NCBI GenBank assembly: GCA_050084985.1
Contig: JBITNC010000001.1
Location: 112,716,001 to 112,780,000, forward strand
DNA length: 64,000 bases
Reading direction: 5' to 3'
Origin: Nageia nagi
Taxonomy: Eukaryota > Pinophyta
Part shown: one piece after another, positions 12,640 to 23,428 of the stretch
How positions within the stretch are numbered: position 1 is the first letter of the stretch
How the letters are laid out: each line of letters starts with the position of its first letter
Translations under genes and position numbers: made by a program
Notes under the pieces: model-generated
What the model was told of the DNA's origin: nothing
Seen by the model: the letters and a program-made list of their open reading frames with translations, nothing else
Databases searched by the model: none

Positions 12640-13010
12640 GTGTTAGTCACACCTTGCAATAGAACAATGTGGATGCATAGTGAGTTGCATCATCCATTGA
12701 AGATAAATCAATGCTAGTAATATACTCATGGTTGCATCATTATTATTTCTTTTAAGTGAGTGAACTCTCACTAGCTATTTAGTTGGCCATCGATGGTATA
12801 CATTTTATGTCTATGATATGAAGATATTATGCTTTGTATGGTTCAAAGAAAAACCCATTTGGATATACAATAAGTTGCATCATCCATTAGGATGAGCCAA
12901 TATCAACATCTTACTCATGAATGCATCATCGGTTTATCCTTTAAGTGAGTGAACTCTCACTAGCCATATCATTGGCCATCAACTACCTTGCATTTTATGT
13001 CCATTATTTA
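12640..13010 (-). repeat. 189-bp tandem repeat in the 3' region of element B
   Basis: About two copies; the marker actctcactagc occurs at 12764 and 12953 (step 189 bp), and TGCATCATCCATT blocks occur near 12686 and 12873. It is homologous to the 192-bp array of element A and in the same position, between integrase and 3' LTR. Confidence 0.8.
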
Positions 13011-13203
13011 CAGACATTATACTATCATGGATTTTGATTTTTTTTTAGGTATTCCATATCGCTAGCATCACATAAATAGTAATATACACTATTAGATACA
13101 TGGGTAAAGTACCCTATATTGAAAAATGAAAAAAATGTATAATATAATATAGGTAACTTACTCAAATATTTTTGACATTCGATAAGGTATAGAGCCATTG
13201 CTC

Positions 13204-14140
13204 TTATGCATAGAAGCATTTGAGATGGATGGCATTTAAGGCATTGGGTTCTTCTTTGCCATCCATGTATGATAATCCATATGCTCTTGAGCCTGTTACT
13301 TCCACTACAACAAATAGACCTAGCAAATTAGGTTCAAATTTACCTTTTTCTTCATCATTTTTTGTTGTCTTATTAATATTCTCTTTCAACACTAAATCTC
13401 CTATGTTAAACTCTTTAGCTTTGATATTTTTCCCAAATGCTCTCTTGAGTTTTGCATGATATACCTTTTGATGTTCAATGGATCTGATTTTCTTTTCATC
13501 CAACAATTCCAATTGCTATAACCTTGCCTTTCTTGCTTCTTCATTAGAAATTTCATCTTGCAATGAGATCCTTAGAGATGGGATCTTCAATTCCAATGGT
13601 ATTATGTCTTTAGCTTGATCATTTCCTTGAGAATAGTAAATTAAGGAAAATGTTTATATAATATCTAACTTTTTGCAAAATGCTTTCATGTTCTTACCTT
13701 TAAAATTAGGCCTATTATCCATGATCAATCATTATGGTACACCAAACCTTGTGATAATGTTTTTAGTAAGGAATATAATGATCTTATCTTGAGTGATTAA
13801 CTTCATTAGGATAGCCTTCACCCACTTGGTAGTGAAATTAGTAGTTGTAATGACAAACTTGTGACCTTCACTTGAATGAGGGTTAATCATACCAATCAAA
13901 TCAATGCCCCAAGTAGCAAATGGCCAAGGTGAAATAATGGAGTGCAACTCTTAAGTAGGTTTGTTTTCTAAATTTCCATATTTTTGACATTTTAAGTAAG
14001 TTTTTAAATGAGATTTGCAATCTTCCTCCATAGTAGGCCAATAATATCAAATTATCAAAAATTTTGTATACAAAGCTTTGCCATAAAAATGTCCACTACA
14101 CAAACCATCATGAGCTTGTTCTAGTGTAGTAGCTATTTCA
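13204..14140 (-). pseudogene. Integrase of element B
   Basis: Read on the minus strand: an N-terminal zinc region near 14040-14135 (HDGLCSGHF, then YYWPTMEEDC and CQK), a core open at 13732-13947 with ATWGIDLIGMINPHSSEGHK and NIITRFGVP, the second catalytic Asp just past a stop (MDNRPNFKGK), then a C-terminal domain open at 13204-13512 with GDLVLKENINK and FEPNLLGLFVVVEVTGS. A gap near 13520-13730 has no good frame and appears partly lost. The final residues are HLKCFYA. Broken and inactive. Confidence 0.78.
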
Positions 14141-15330
14141 TGTTGTATCAAAAATCTTAGTAAAACATCATCAAATGACCTTATATATAAGATTTCACTA
14201 ATGATGACATACCTTATTGCAATTATTTTTAATCTTACCCTTTCATTTCAATCAAAGCCTTCAGGAATTGTTTGATTCTTCAAGTAATTGTAGATGTTAA
14301 AATACTAATTTTGAAAATCATTCTCCTCTATAATCAAATAGGTTTTAATTTCATGCATATCCTCAATGTAAGAAGGAGAGCTTAACTTATAGATTGTCAA
14401 AATAGTCTTCTCATCCTTAATCTCAATTGGTGCAAGAGAAGCTGCACTTATCATGAGATCTACATACTTGTTATTAGTTCTTGGGATATTCTAAATAGTA
14501 TATCTATCAAATTGATCCAATAAGTCATTAACCACCAATTTATAAGGCCTTAACTTTTCATCTTTTGTATAAAAAATTATCTTGTACTTGGTTAATGATA
14601 AGCTGTGAATCCCCATATATCTCTATATCCTTAATTCTTAATGTACTAGTAGCTTTCAATCCTAATATTAATGCCTCATATTTAGCCATATTATTTATAC
14701 ACTCAAAACCATGTTTGTAAGCCATAGGGATTACCTCATTTGTAGGAGATACCAATATAATACCTACCCCTTCTTAATAGGAATATTTTGAACCATCAAG
14801 TATAGAGATTTTATCAAAATCAAGTCATTTGTGTCCTTATATCAGACCTTCATGTCTTTGATGTTATGGATCATCATGATGTTCATATGGAAATTCTTAG
14901 TGTACTAATCCATTTTGTGTAAATTCAACTATCAAATTTGTAATGGCCTATCCTTTAACTAACTTCTACTTTACCACATTAATATCAAATTCCTATAATA
15001 ACATCAATCATTTTGCTACTCTTCCTAAGAAATACTATTTAGCCATAAGATATTTCAATGGATTAATAGGACTAAGAATAAATTTAGTGCAATATAATAG
15101 GTAATGCCTCAAATTTTTGGTTGCAAATACCATAGCAAAGCTTTTCCATTGGGGTATATATAGTTTCATAATCTATCAATGTCTTACTGAGATAATAGAT
15201 ATCCCTTTCTTTATTTTTTGTACCTTTTTGATAGAGCATTTCCCCTAGTTCATACAATGTAGTTGAGATATACAAATAATCAAGATTAAAAAATTCCATG
15301 GGAACTAGGATTGGTGGGTTTAGCAAGTAC
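14141..15330 (-). pseudogene. RNase H and second (Tat-type) RNase H domain of element B
   Basis: RNase H: NPPILVPMEFFNLDYLYIST, then YYLSKTLIDYETIYTPMEKL, open at 15084-15326. The second RNase H-like domain is open at 14558-14755 and reads ECINNMAKYEALILGL then IYGDSQLIINQVQ, with the Glu and Asp positions expected for an RNase H fold. The tandem arrangement RNase H then extra RNase H then integrase marks the Tat lineage. A spacer follows toward the integrase. Confidence 0.75.
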
Positions 15331-15479
15331 TATTTAATGTCCTCAAAAGCCTTTTGACATTTATCATCTCATACAAACTTGACACCCTTCTTTAATAGAT
15401 GAGTTAATGGCCTATAGTTATCTCCAAGATGTGAAATAAACCTCCTAACTGAATTGATTTTGCTTTGGAGACTTCTTAA

Positions 15480-16231
15480 TTATTTCAAGGTTCTTGGTGG
15501 AGGCATACTAATTATTGCTTTCACATTTTTAGGATCTACCTCTATTCCTCTTCTAGAAACCATAAATTCTAACATTTTTCTTGAAGTAACTCCAAATGCA
15601 CACTTTTGAGGTTTGAGTCTAAGTTTGTACCTTTTCAAAATATTGAATACCTCCTCAAGTGCTTCTAAATGATCTGGCCTTGCTTTCATTTAACCAAGAT
15701 GTCATCAACATACACCTCAATCATTTTGTGAATATGCTCATGAAACATGGTAACCATAACCCTTTGATAAGTAACCCCTACATTTTTGAGTCCAAAAGGC
15801 ACAACCTTCCAATAAAAATTACCCCATGGAGTAGTAAAAGTTGTTTTATGTTGGTCATCTAGATTAATCAATATTTGATTATAACCAAAAAATTCATCCA
15901 TAAAATATAATGTATCATGACCATCTAGACTATCCACTATCATATCAATATTTGGTAATGGAAAATCATCCTTAGGAAATGCATTATTGATATCTCTAAG
16001 ATCAGTGCACACCCGTATTTCACCAATTGGTTTGGAAATAGGAACAATGTTAGGCATCCACTCAAAATAATCAATAGGCTTAACAAATCTAGCCTTAAAA
16101 TATTTCTCTATTTCTTTCTTGACTAATAATGCCTTGGAGGGATACATTTTTTGTGGCTTTTTCTTGATTGGTTTAGCATCCTTTTTTAATGGCAAAATAT
16201 GCATAACAAAGGAAGGATCTAAACTAGGCAT
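15480..16231 (-). CDS. Reverse transcriptase of element B (largest intact block)
   Basis: An open frame at 15686-16231 covers fingers and palm: FVKPIDYFEWMPNIVPISK, GEIRVCTDLRDINNAFPKDD, LYFMDEFFGYNQI (first catalytic Asp; the usual Gly after Asp is Glu here), then VYVDDILVK at the C-terminal end (active-site pair). The thumb continues in a neighbouring frame at 15480-15689 with DHLEALEEVFNILKRYKL and PQKCAFGVTSRKM, so a frameshift or stop separates them at about 15687. It would copy the element's RNA into DNA in virus-like particles. The polyprotein around it is broken, so a working product is unlikely. Confidence 0.8.
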
Positions 16232-16294
16232 ATCAGTGTAAGACCAAGAAAATTATTTATGATGTTCAATAAACTTATTCTTGTACCTTTCTTT

Positions 16295-17005
16295 CTATAA
16301 GGGAGGTATAGCTGCTCTAATTTGTATGAGTTTTTCCTCATCTATTATTCCAATATTGATGTTCAGCAACTCCTTTGCTAGAAATGTAATCTCCTCTTTC
16401 TTTTGTAATAGAGAAGGTAACTCCTTTAATCCTTGTATATCATTGTCAACACCATCTATGGGCTGAACTTGAAAAACTTCATTAAAATTTATCTCTTGAC
16501 CAAAATATGCATATTCATTGAGGACATAACTTACATTTTTTTTCTCATTAGATTTGAGTAATTTTGAATGTGCCCTCAAGTATTCAAGAATATCATCATC
16601 AGTAGTAAAATAATTAAATTTTAGTGCAAGAGTATCATCAATCAATAGATATTTATCAATATCATTAGACAATTCAATCAAATTACACTCTTTAATAAAC
16701 TCAATTGGTGCCCATCTTTGTTTTACACTTCCATCACTACCCAATCCTATTTTGGTCATTTAAGCTTTAGAGTTATTAGGAAAAGTAGGCATTACGTATT
16801 CCTTTCTACCTAAGCCTTCCTTTTTATACTTGCAATTTTGTACCATGTATTTATGAACAAAAGGAGAGGGAAAAAGTTTACCCATTTTAGAAGATAATAG
16901 TTCTTGCATTGGAGGATCTTGAGTGGGCATGATAGATGTAATAGAATAAGAAACTTCACCATCTTTGTTATTTTCATGCCATTGGCATCCTTCAGGCAAG
17001 ATCAC
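16295..17005 (-). pseudogene. Linker between protease and RT of element B
   Basis: Two open stretches (16760-17005 and 16295-16759) separated by one stop at 16759. They read WAPIEFIKECNLIELSNDID and DDDILEYLRAHSKLLKSNEK, and an acidic end IGIIDEEKLIQIRAAIPPL that leads toward RT. Long, poorly conserved spacers here are usual in Tat elements; I recognise no catalytic domain. Confidence 0.55.
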
Positions 17006-17442
17006 AGACTATTGATGGCCTTCAATAGAAAGAATTTTGGATCATCCCAAGTCTTTGTTGGATGCAAACAAATATACTCCTTCAATTTTGTATGATCTCA
17101 TCCATAATTTGAACATGCTTTTTTGTGTTTTCCCTTGGTTTAGAATATTCCAAGGGCTAAATTTCCTATCTTGGGGCTATCATTGTAAGGCCATCAAAAT
17201 ATACTACATTACATAGTAAATGGGGATTAGGATCTTCCAATACTATATGCAACTCACCTTGAAATTCAAATTTCAAACATTCATGCAAAGTAGAAGGGAT
17301 TGCATCTATATCATGAAGCTAAGGCCTCCTCAAAAGCATATTATAGGATAATTTTGAATCAACCACCTAGAATTTAGTTTCTACTATCCTTACTTATGTG
17401 CTTATAATGATTGTAGCTATCCCCACTAGTTTCTTAGATGAA

Positions 17443-17748
17443 CTATAATAAGCTTTGATCTTGAATGTAGCTTCTTGTAAAGGAGGGATCTCTACATATT
17501 TTTCTTGCAATTGAGTAAAAAAATGATGGGAATACATTTACAAATGACCCACTATCTACCATTGCTCTTTTAATTTTCCATACATCAATCAAAGGTGTAA
17601 TATACAAAGCTAAACATTCCTCCAATATTTCCTTATTTAGTTTTTCATATTTATAAAAGGAGATAGGATCAAATTCTTGGATAGCCCTAAGCTTCTTAGA
17701 AAACATTGTGGCTAACATATTTGTGGGGATAGTTTCCTTTGTGAACAA
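17443..17748 (-). pseudogene. Aspartic protease region of element B
   Basis: Contains MVDSGSFVNVFPS, the D-S/T-G active-site signature of retroviral-type aspartic proteases, within a 101-codon frame. The upstream part LYITPLIDVWKIKRAMVDSG fits the usual beta-strand before the catalytic Asp. The C-terminal half of the protease runs into stops below 17440. Confidence 0.65.
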
Positions 17749-17875
17749 AGCATATAGGATCTCTCTATATATTGCACATATAGAGATGAAGTCATATAAG
17801 CTAATTTTGGTAGGTGTATTTTTTTAATTGTTCAATCATGCTATATGCTTTTGGATCAGGTGGAACACTTACTTG

Positions 17876-18945
17876 TTATGTGGTAACTAGATTTGAAACA
17901 TGGTGTGGACATTCTCTTTTTAATATTGCATAAACCTCCTTATCAACTATAATAGTATTAATTTTATGGCTTGGATTTGAATCATTTTCATTAATTTGAT
18001 ATTTTCCTTGAGAAATAAGATCTAGTATAGTTGCCTCCAATGACTTACAAAAATTTGTGGCATGTCCCTTTCTTTGATGATATGTATAATAAGCATCATA
18101 TCTTCCCATGGGAATGTTATCATCCTCTGCAGATCTTTCTAGAGATTACAATAATCCTTTTTCCATGAGATCCCTCATAATAAACCTTGGCTAAATTGGG
18201 AATGTGTATGTGAAATCTTTTGTAGTGGTCGATCTTTGCAATTTTGGAGGAGAAGTAGGTTTATTAGCCATATTAATAGTTTTCCATTATTTCTTAGAAT
18301 ATGTTATTTGATTGTATTTATTAAAAGGATTAGGTGTATATTTGATCTCACACAATGCAAGAAAAACTTTCTCTTTTTGCAATAATTCTTAAACTAATAC
18401 TCCAAAACCAACATTTTTATTGCTAGGAGCATGCAAATTAAGAACATGTACAATGGAATCTCAAAAAATAGCACAAATTTCATTCTCATATAATTTGTTT
18501 TGAATAAATTTCCATACATTTTTAAACCATTGTATGTATTTATCTAGGGTTTCATTACCCCCTTGCTTGATTACACATAATTTTGTAACAATGTTTTGCT
18601 CTTTGATGTTGTTCTTATATTGATCAATGAATACCCTAACAAATGATTTGAAAGAGTTAATTGAACCAAAAAGCAAATTATAGAACCATTGAATAGCATC
18701 ACCTTTCAAACTCATTGGGAAGAATTTTTCCATCAACTTCTCTTTCAACCCTAATTTCAACAAGAACTCCTACTAAAAGCTGATAAGATGTTATTTTGGG
18801 TCTTGTTTGCCACTAAACATCTCAAACTTGGAGGCCTTGTACTTAAGTGATAGGGGAAAATTATGGATATCATTAGATAAATGTGAGGTGAAGATACCAT
18901 CATATTCATTTGTACTTTGTTATGATGTAACAAGAGTATCTCCAA
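17876..18945 (-). pseudogene. gag of element B
   Basis: The capsid part (18461-18763) reads KEKLMEKFFPMSLKGDAIQW and ETLDKYIQWFKNVWKFIQ, a Retrotrans_gag-type fold. The nucleocapsid remnant at 17876-18109 has YHQRKGHATNFC, a zinc knuckle with the Cys positions partly lost. The N-terminal part lies near 18760-18945 but is out of frame. The capsid segment matches KFFPRSLKGDV of element A. Confidence 0.7.
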
Positions 18946-19170
18946 CTAGGAGGGTGGAACCAAGTTTGATTGAGCTACTAGAATTGTTAATTGAATGAAG
19001 TTGTTCCTTTAATCCATCATATTTCGTATTTAGGTCTTTCAACATTTGCACCATTTGTTCTATTTGTTTCATTTTTATGTTATTGATGGCTTAATAAAAA
19101 ATATCATTGATGGAGTAGATCCATTACAGAATTCTCATGAGATCTTATTGAGAGGGAAAGATAAATCGAA

Positions 19171-19188
19171 CATATGGGTTCACCAAAA
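19171..19188 (-). other. Probable primer-binding site of element B
   Basis: On the minus strand the sequence right after the 5' LTR is ttttggtgaacccatatg, similar to ttttgttgaacctaacta in A. Its position fits a primer site; the tRNA is not assigned. Confidence 0.45.
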
Positions 19189-19801
19189 TGTAGACCTTAA
19201 ATAATGTATAAATAGTATAATTGATGTACTATTTTTATACAATATTTTGTTGAAGCATATATTAGAAATATGATAATAATGAATAATAATAATCAATGTA
19301 CCTTCATCAACCAATCCATTCATCAAACATAAACATGCATTCATCCATACACACAATGCCAATGACCCACAACTGCTATGTTGCTAGCATCATGGATACA
19401 TAGAACTATGAACAGAATAAAAACATGCAAGAGCAAAGTAAAGGGTTTAACAAATCTATGTAGAAGAGGTGTTACAAAATACCATTATTGGTAGGATAGA
19501 GTAATATTGCATTCGTTGGAGTCTCTCTTGGATATTTGATGCCCTTGCATGATGCATTTTGTATTCCCTTTGATGTATTTATATAGCAACATCCTTGTCT
19601 TCTTGGATTCTTGGGATAATTACACATTACATTATTTGAGGAGTCTTTTTAGACATTTGATCCCTTCTCACATTGTACAATGGTCCATTACATTGATTAC
19701 ATTTCTTTGAGTATTATTTTAACCCCTTTTCATAATAAATACCCTTTGATGCTATAAAATGAATTATTTAAGTAATAATAACTCCTTTTTAGGCATCTAC
19801 A
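19189..19801 (-). repeat. 5' LTR of element B
   Basis: 613 bp; on the plus strand begins TGTAGACC and ends GGCATCTACA. A TATA-like box (minus strand tatataaata) lies at 19576-19585. Confidence 0.88.
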
Positions 19802-20338
19802 ATGTGCAACCATCTGGAAAATTTAAATGTAGAGGCCTAAGCTTATTATGACCTTTGGTTAAGAGGTAAAAGTTTGCTAGAGATTACGAAGGCCCAAAAG
19901 GAACAAGCTGAGGTAATAATTTACTTTCTTGATTTCAATCTTTACATATTTATGTTTATGTTTTGAAAATATTTTCATTTTTATTTTTATGATTTTTATA
20001 TTGTTATTTGATTGCAGGAGAGGTATGATAAATTGGTAAAAGATATTCAAATGTTTAAGATTCATTTGAAAACTACCACAAAAAGTATCACTACAACCAT
20101 TCAAATGAAGGATGAAATGGATCAATTGAAAAAAATGAATAATGCTTATATTTTGAAAATCAAGGAGCATCAAGTCGATCTAGATATCTTATTGAAAGGG
20201 AAAATCATTATAGATCCAAGTTTGCTTTCATCAGACAATGCATCTACCTTAGACAGAAATATATTATGCAATCTTATTGAAGCAACTAATTTTATTGGTA
20301 TTTCATTAGATAAGCCAAAGGGTTCAGGAGGAAGATAA
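19802..20338 (+). pseudogene. Gene K, downstream exons (coiled-coil protein)
   Basis: Continues gene K after element B. The first exon reads NHLENLNVEA, a stop, then AYYDLWLRGKSLLEITKAQK and ends in AE at 19912. A clean GT-AG intron (19913-20017, donor GAG|GTAATA, acceptor TTGCAG|GAG) keeps the phase, and the last exon reads ERYDKLVKDIQMFK on to a TAA at 20336-20338. The spliced C-terminus has heptad-like hydrophobic spacing through MKDEMDQLKKMNNAYILKIK, so a coiled coil is likely. The tail is NFIGISLDKPKGSGGR. The last 107 codons are open. Function unknown; it could be an accessory protein of a DNA transposon. Confidence 0.55.
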
Positions 20339-20399
20339 GGGGGAGAGGATCTTAGATTGATTTGTTATTGTTAAGACTTTTCTACTACTTTGAGAGTTT

Positions 20400-20818
20400 T
20401 TTGTGGGACTACTTTGATGGTTTTTATGGTTATTATTAAGACTACTTTGGTTTAGACTACTTTGAAGGTTATCTTATATTTGATTTAGAATACTTTGGTG
20501 GTTTTGTTATGTTTAATTTAGAATACTTTTATGGTTATGTTATGCTTGAAATTCATATAATGGTTATGTTATATTTGAAATTTATGTTATGGTTGAATTT
20601 TATGTAATGATAGGTTATGGTTGAAATGTATGTAATGGTTATTATATGTTTGAAATTTATGTTATTGTTGAATTTTATGTAATGTTATGTTATGGTTGAA
20701 ATTTATGTAATGGTTGAAAAGTAATGTTATATTATGGTTGAATGTTATGTAATAATTTAAAGTTATGTTATAATATGGTTGAATGTTATGTTATTTTATA
20801 TTATGAATGCAAGTCACA
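20400..20818 (+). repeat. Degenerate minisatellite of TTATGTTATGGTTGAA-like units
   Basis: Irregular repeats of gttatgttatggttgaaat and tttatgtaatggtt, roughly 16-24 bp each, preceded at 20400-20530 by units with gactactttg. It fills the space between the end of gene K and the truncated end of the hAT gene. Confidence 0.7.
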
Positions 20819-22228
20819 AATAAGCTCTTCCACTTTTGATACATTTATAAAAGTGCTAAAAATTTTATATGCAAGGTTTATTCTATGTGCCATACAATGA
20901 ATGGGAATCATATAAGGAGCTACTGAATTCTATAATCTAACACAAATACTATTTTGATTACCTTGCATTACTGATGCACCATCTGCTACAACACATATCA
21001 ATTTTGTAACAATTTCATAATCATCCATTCCGATAAAATATTTCAAGTTAGAAATAACTAACTTGCAAAGATTTTTTACACATTAATTTTTATCCATTTT
21101 ATGAACATTCAATAAAGCTGGTGTCCTAAAATTATTATGAAAAGTGTATACATGCATACAAATCCAAGAAGTATTATCCACTACTATAACTTCATCAAGT
21201 GAAAGTGAAATAAATTATGATTTTTTAACCATCGATAAATATTTTGGCATTTTCCAAGCACTTATCTCTAATCAATGTTTTTACGATACATTTTGTAATC
21301 CAACTCTTTGATATAAACTTTCAAAATTTATAAAATTTACAATAGGCATACCTTATTTAAGAATATGAAAGATAGTACAAAATTAAGTATATTTTGCTGA
21401 CCTTTTTATATCAATAATTTTTTCAAAATGTGTTTCTAATGTGCCACATTTCTCTTGTAGATCTTATTTTTCTTTCATGTAGCTCTCTTATTCTTTTTTA
21501 TATTATAAGTGTAGATTGCATTCATCTTTATTTTTTATCCATGCAACACTTAATTGTCTATCCATTTTCATCTATTGTGTTATAATATAATTTAGCATAA
21601 TATTTTTGTATTATATCTATTTTTAGTTGTATTCAATATTCTTTTTTGTTGCCCACAAATATATGTTACATTTGCATTTTGTTGGACCATTTCCATCACT
21701 AGGATCAATTGGATCAATGAATGAATATTTTGCTACCCAATTAACTTGAAAAACTCTTCCAATAGTCCATTTCACACTTCATTTTCTTTTTAAATTTTGA
21801 TTATTTTTTTTTGTAGATCTATCTATAGATTTATTTATACATTTTTGTGAACTTTTTTTGTAGATGGGTTAGGATTATCATTATGTAAATGTGGTCCATC
21901 TATAGGGTACTCAATTGTAAGTGGTTCTATAGTAATTGGAACAAAAATATCATCAAGTTGTACATGATTATTGGGATTTTTTGCATATTGAGAATAAAAA
22001 TTTATTTTTCATTATTAGGTGGTATATATCATCATCACAATGTATTTTCAATATATCAAAGATAATAAATTTGGAATTTCAAGTATTACATTAAAAATTA
22101 CAACTAAGAAAAGTAACTATATCAATTGAAGATGCTTGATGAGTTCCTTCATTTTTTAACTATCCATTAGCAAAATAGGATACTATATCATTTTTTCACC
22201 CCCTTTTACTATTGTTCTTAGTGTCCAT
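20805..22228 (-). pseudogene. hAT-type transposase (DUF4371/ZNF862-like), 3'-truncated
   Basis: Read on the minus strand with frameshifts, starting at ATG 22226-22228 (MDTKNNSKRG). Then a basic linker; SVKWTIGRVFQVNWVAKYSF with DPIDPSDGNGPTKCKCN, resembling a TTF-type or related zinc-binding N-terminus; SAKYT then FCTIFHILK; FISLSLDEVIVVDNTSWICM (RNase H-fold Asp region); and GMDDYEIVTKLICVVADGAS, VMQGNQNSICVRL and PYMIPIHCMAHRINLAYKIF, the block diagnostic of DUF4371/ZNF862-type hAT proteins. The C-terminal hAT dimerisation domain is missing: the frame ends in the minisatellite at about 20810. Dense stops make it inactive. Confidence 0.75.
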
Positions 22229-22289
22229 AGTATCTATAATTAACATTTGAATCAAAAAATTTAATATTGTACCAAACAAATAAAAATTA

Positions 22290-22690
22290 TAAAGCTATTA
22301 AAAATTCTACTGCTATCTGGTAGGAAGATGCTATTATCTAGTAGATTCCTACTACCACCTGGTAGCAACTTGTTACCATCTAGTAGCAAGTTGCTACTAT
22401 CCGATAGTAATTTGGGACCACATGATAGCAACTTACCACCCTTGATAACAACCATACAGTAGCATCTTGCTACCACTTGATTGTAGAATAATAGCACCAG
22501 GTAGTAGAAGAATACCACTAGACAGTTGTAAGATGTTACCAGATGGTAGTAGCCTGCTATCGTTTGAAGCTAGAATGCTATTATCTTAAGATAGATGCCA
22601 CCATATGAGAGTAGATGCTATCATTTAGAGGCACCTTAGACTATTTAGAGGCATTTGCTACCATTCAAAGGTAGATGCGAATTACAAATT
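22290..22690. repeat. Right cluster of short palindromic repeats
   Basis: About 15 imperfect palindromes built on GCTACCA-n-TGGTAGC, such as agtagcaagttgctact near 22382, spaced about 20-30 bp, just upstream of the hAT start codon. The cluster gives a shadow ORF with LLxDGNKLLPGGS-like repeats on the minus strand. The motif matches 9925-10040. Palindromic or short repeats near element ends bind transposase in several hAT and CACTA elements. Confidence 0.75.
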
Positions 22691-23428
22691 ATGAAACATA
22701 ATAAGATTTAGAATAAGATCTCATCCATTATTGAACCTCTTTTTAGATCCTATAGGCTTTGTTGATATGCTCACTCAAAGGAGATTCATATAAAAGAAAA
22801 TAAAAAATGGATGTATTAAATTTATTATTTAGAGTAAGGTATTTATATGGGTAATTTAATCAAAATATAAATAATAATTTGTAATTTCAAAGCAAATTCG
22901 ATTAGTTATTATTTCAAAATATTGATGATTTAATAAAAAAATAATTTAAATTTACATTTGACTTAGTGACCCGAGCTAGAAAAAAATAATAATAAATTTT
23001 TTGGGTGATATGGGTATTGTTCTAACCTAAAAAATTCACCATTTTCTAATTTTAAAATTTCTAAAATTCATTTATTAGTGAATATTCATGGCTAAAATGA
23101 TCCTAGACTTTAGACTTGGTCTACCTAAGTACATAATATAGTATCATTGGGAATCCTACCCAAAACATAACTCATTAAAATATGTGACTCAAACTATTAG
23201 TAAGTTAAATGGAACTCTTGAACAAGAATAAAAATTTGAGGAACAAAAGCATTACCTCATGCTCTACCTTTGAAAAGAACCTGCAAGGATGTTTCTTAGG
23301 GTGCCATGATAACTCCAACAACTTCATCAATAGATGAAGGTTCCAAATGAGAAATATCCATATTTAAAACCATATGACATCACCAATGGTAGTGTAAATG
23401 TGATTTGTATCAAGATGAGGTTATCCCA
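22691..23428. other. No gene recognised
   Basis: AT-rich. A TGGGTGATATGGGTATTG run and short direct repeats only. Confidence 0.4.

Larger units (their letters stand above)
11478..19801 (-). mobile_element. Element B: Tat-like Ty3/gypsy LTR retrotransposon, near full length
   Basis: 8.3 kb, with LTRs at 11478-12113 and 19189-19801 and flanks ATGTA (11473-11477) and ATGTG (19802-19806), a 4-of-5 target duplication. On the minus strand the order is primer site, gag with zinc-knuckle remnant, protease, linker, RT, RNase H, second RNase H, integrase, tandem repeats, polypurine tract. It is the same family as A: matching LTR ends, polypurine tract, 3' tandem repeat and protein sequence. Many frames are broken by stops, but RT is one uninterrupted 181-codon block with its active site. 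It inserted into gene K and splits it. Confidence 0.9.

Noticed and set aside
22261-22518. Minus-strand ORF with LLPGGS/LLLDGNK repeats
   Set aside because: A translation of the palindromic DNA repeats; the DNA palindrome explains the pattern better than a protein.
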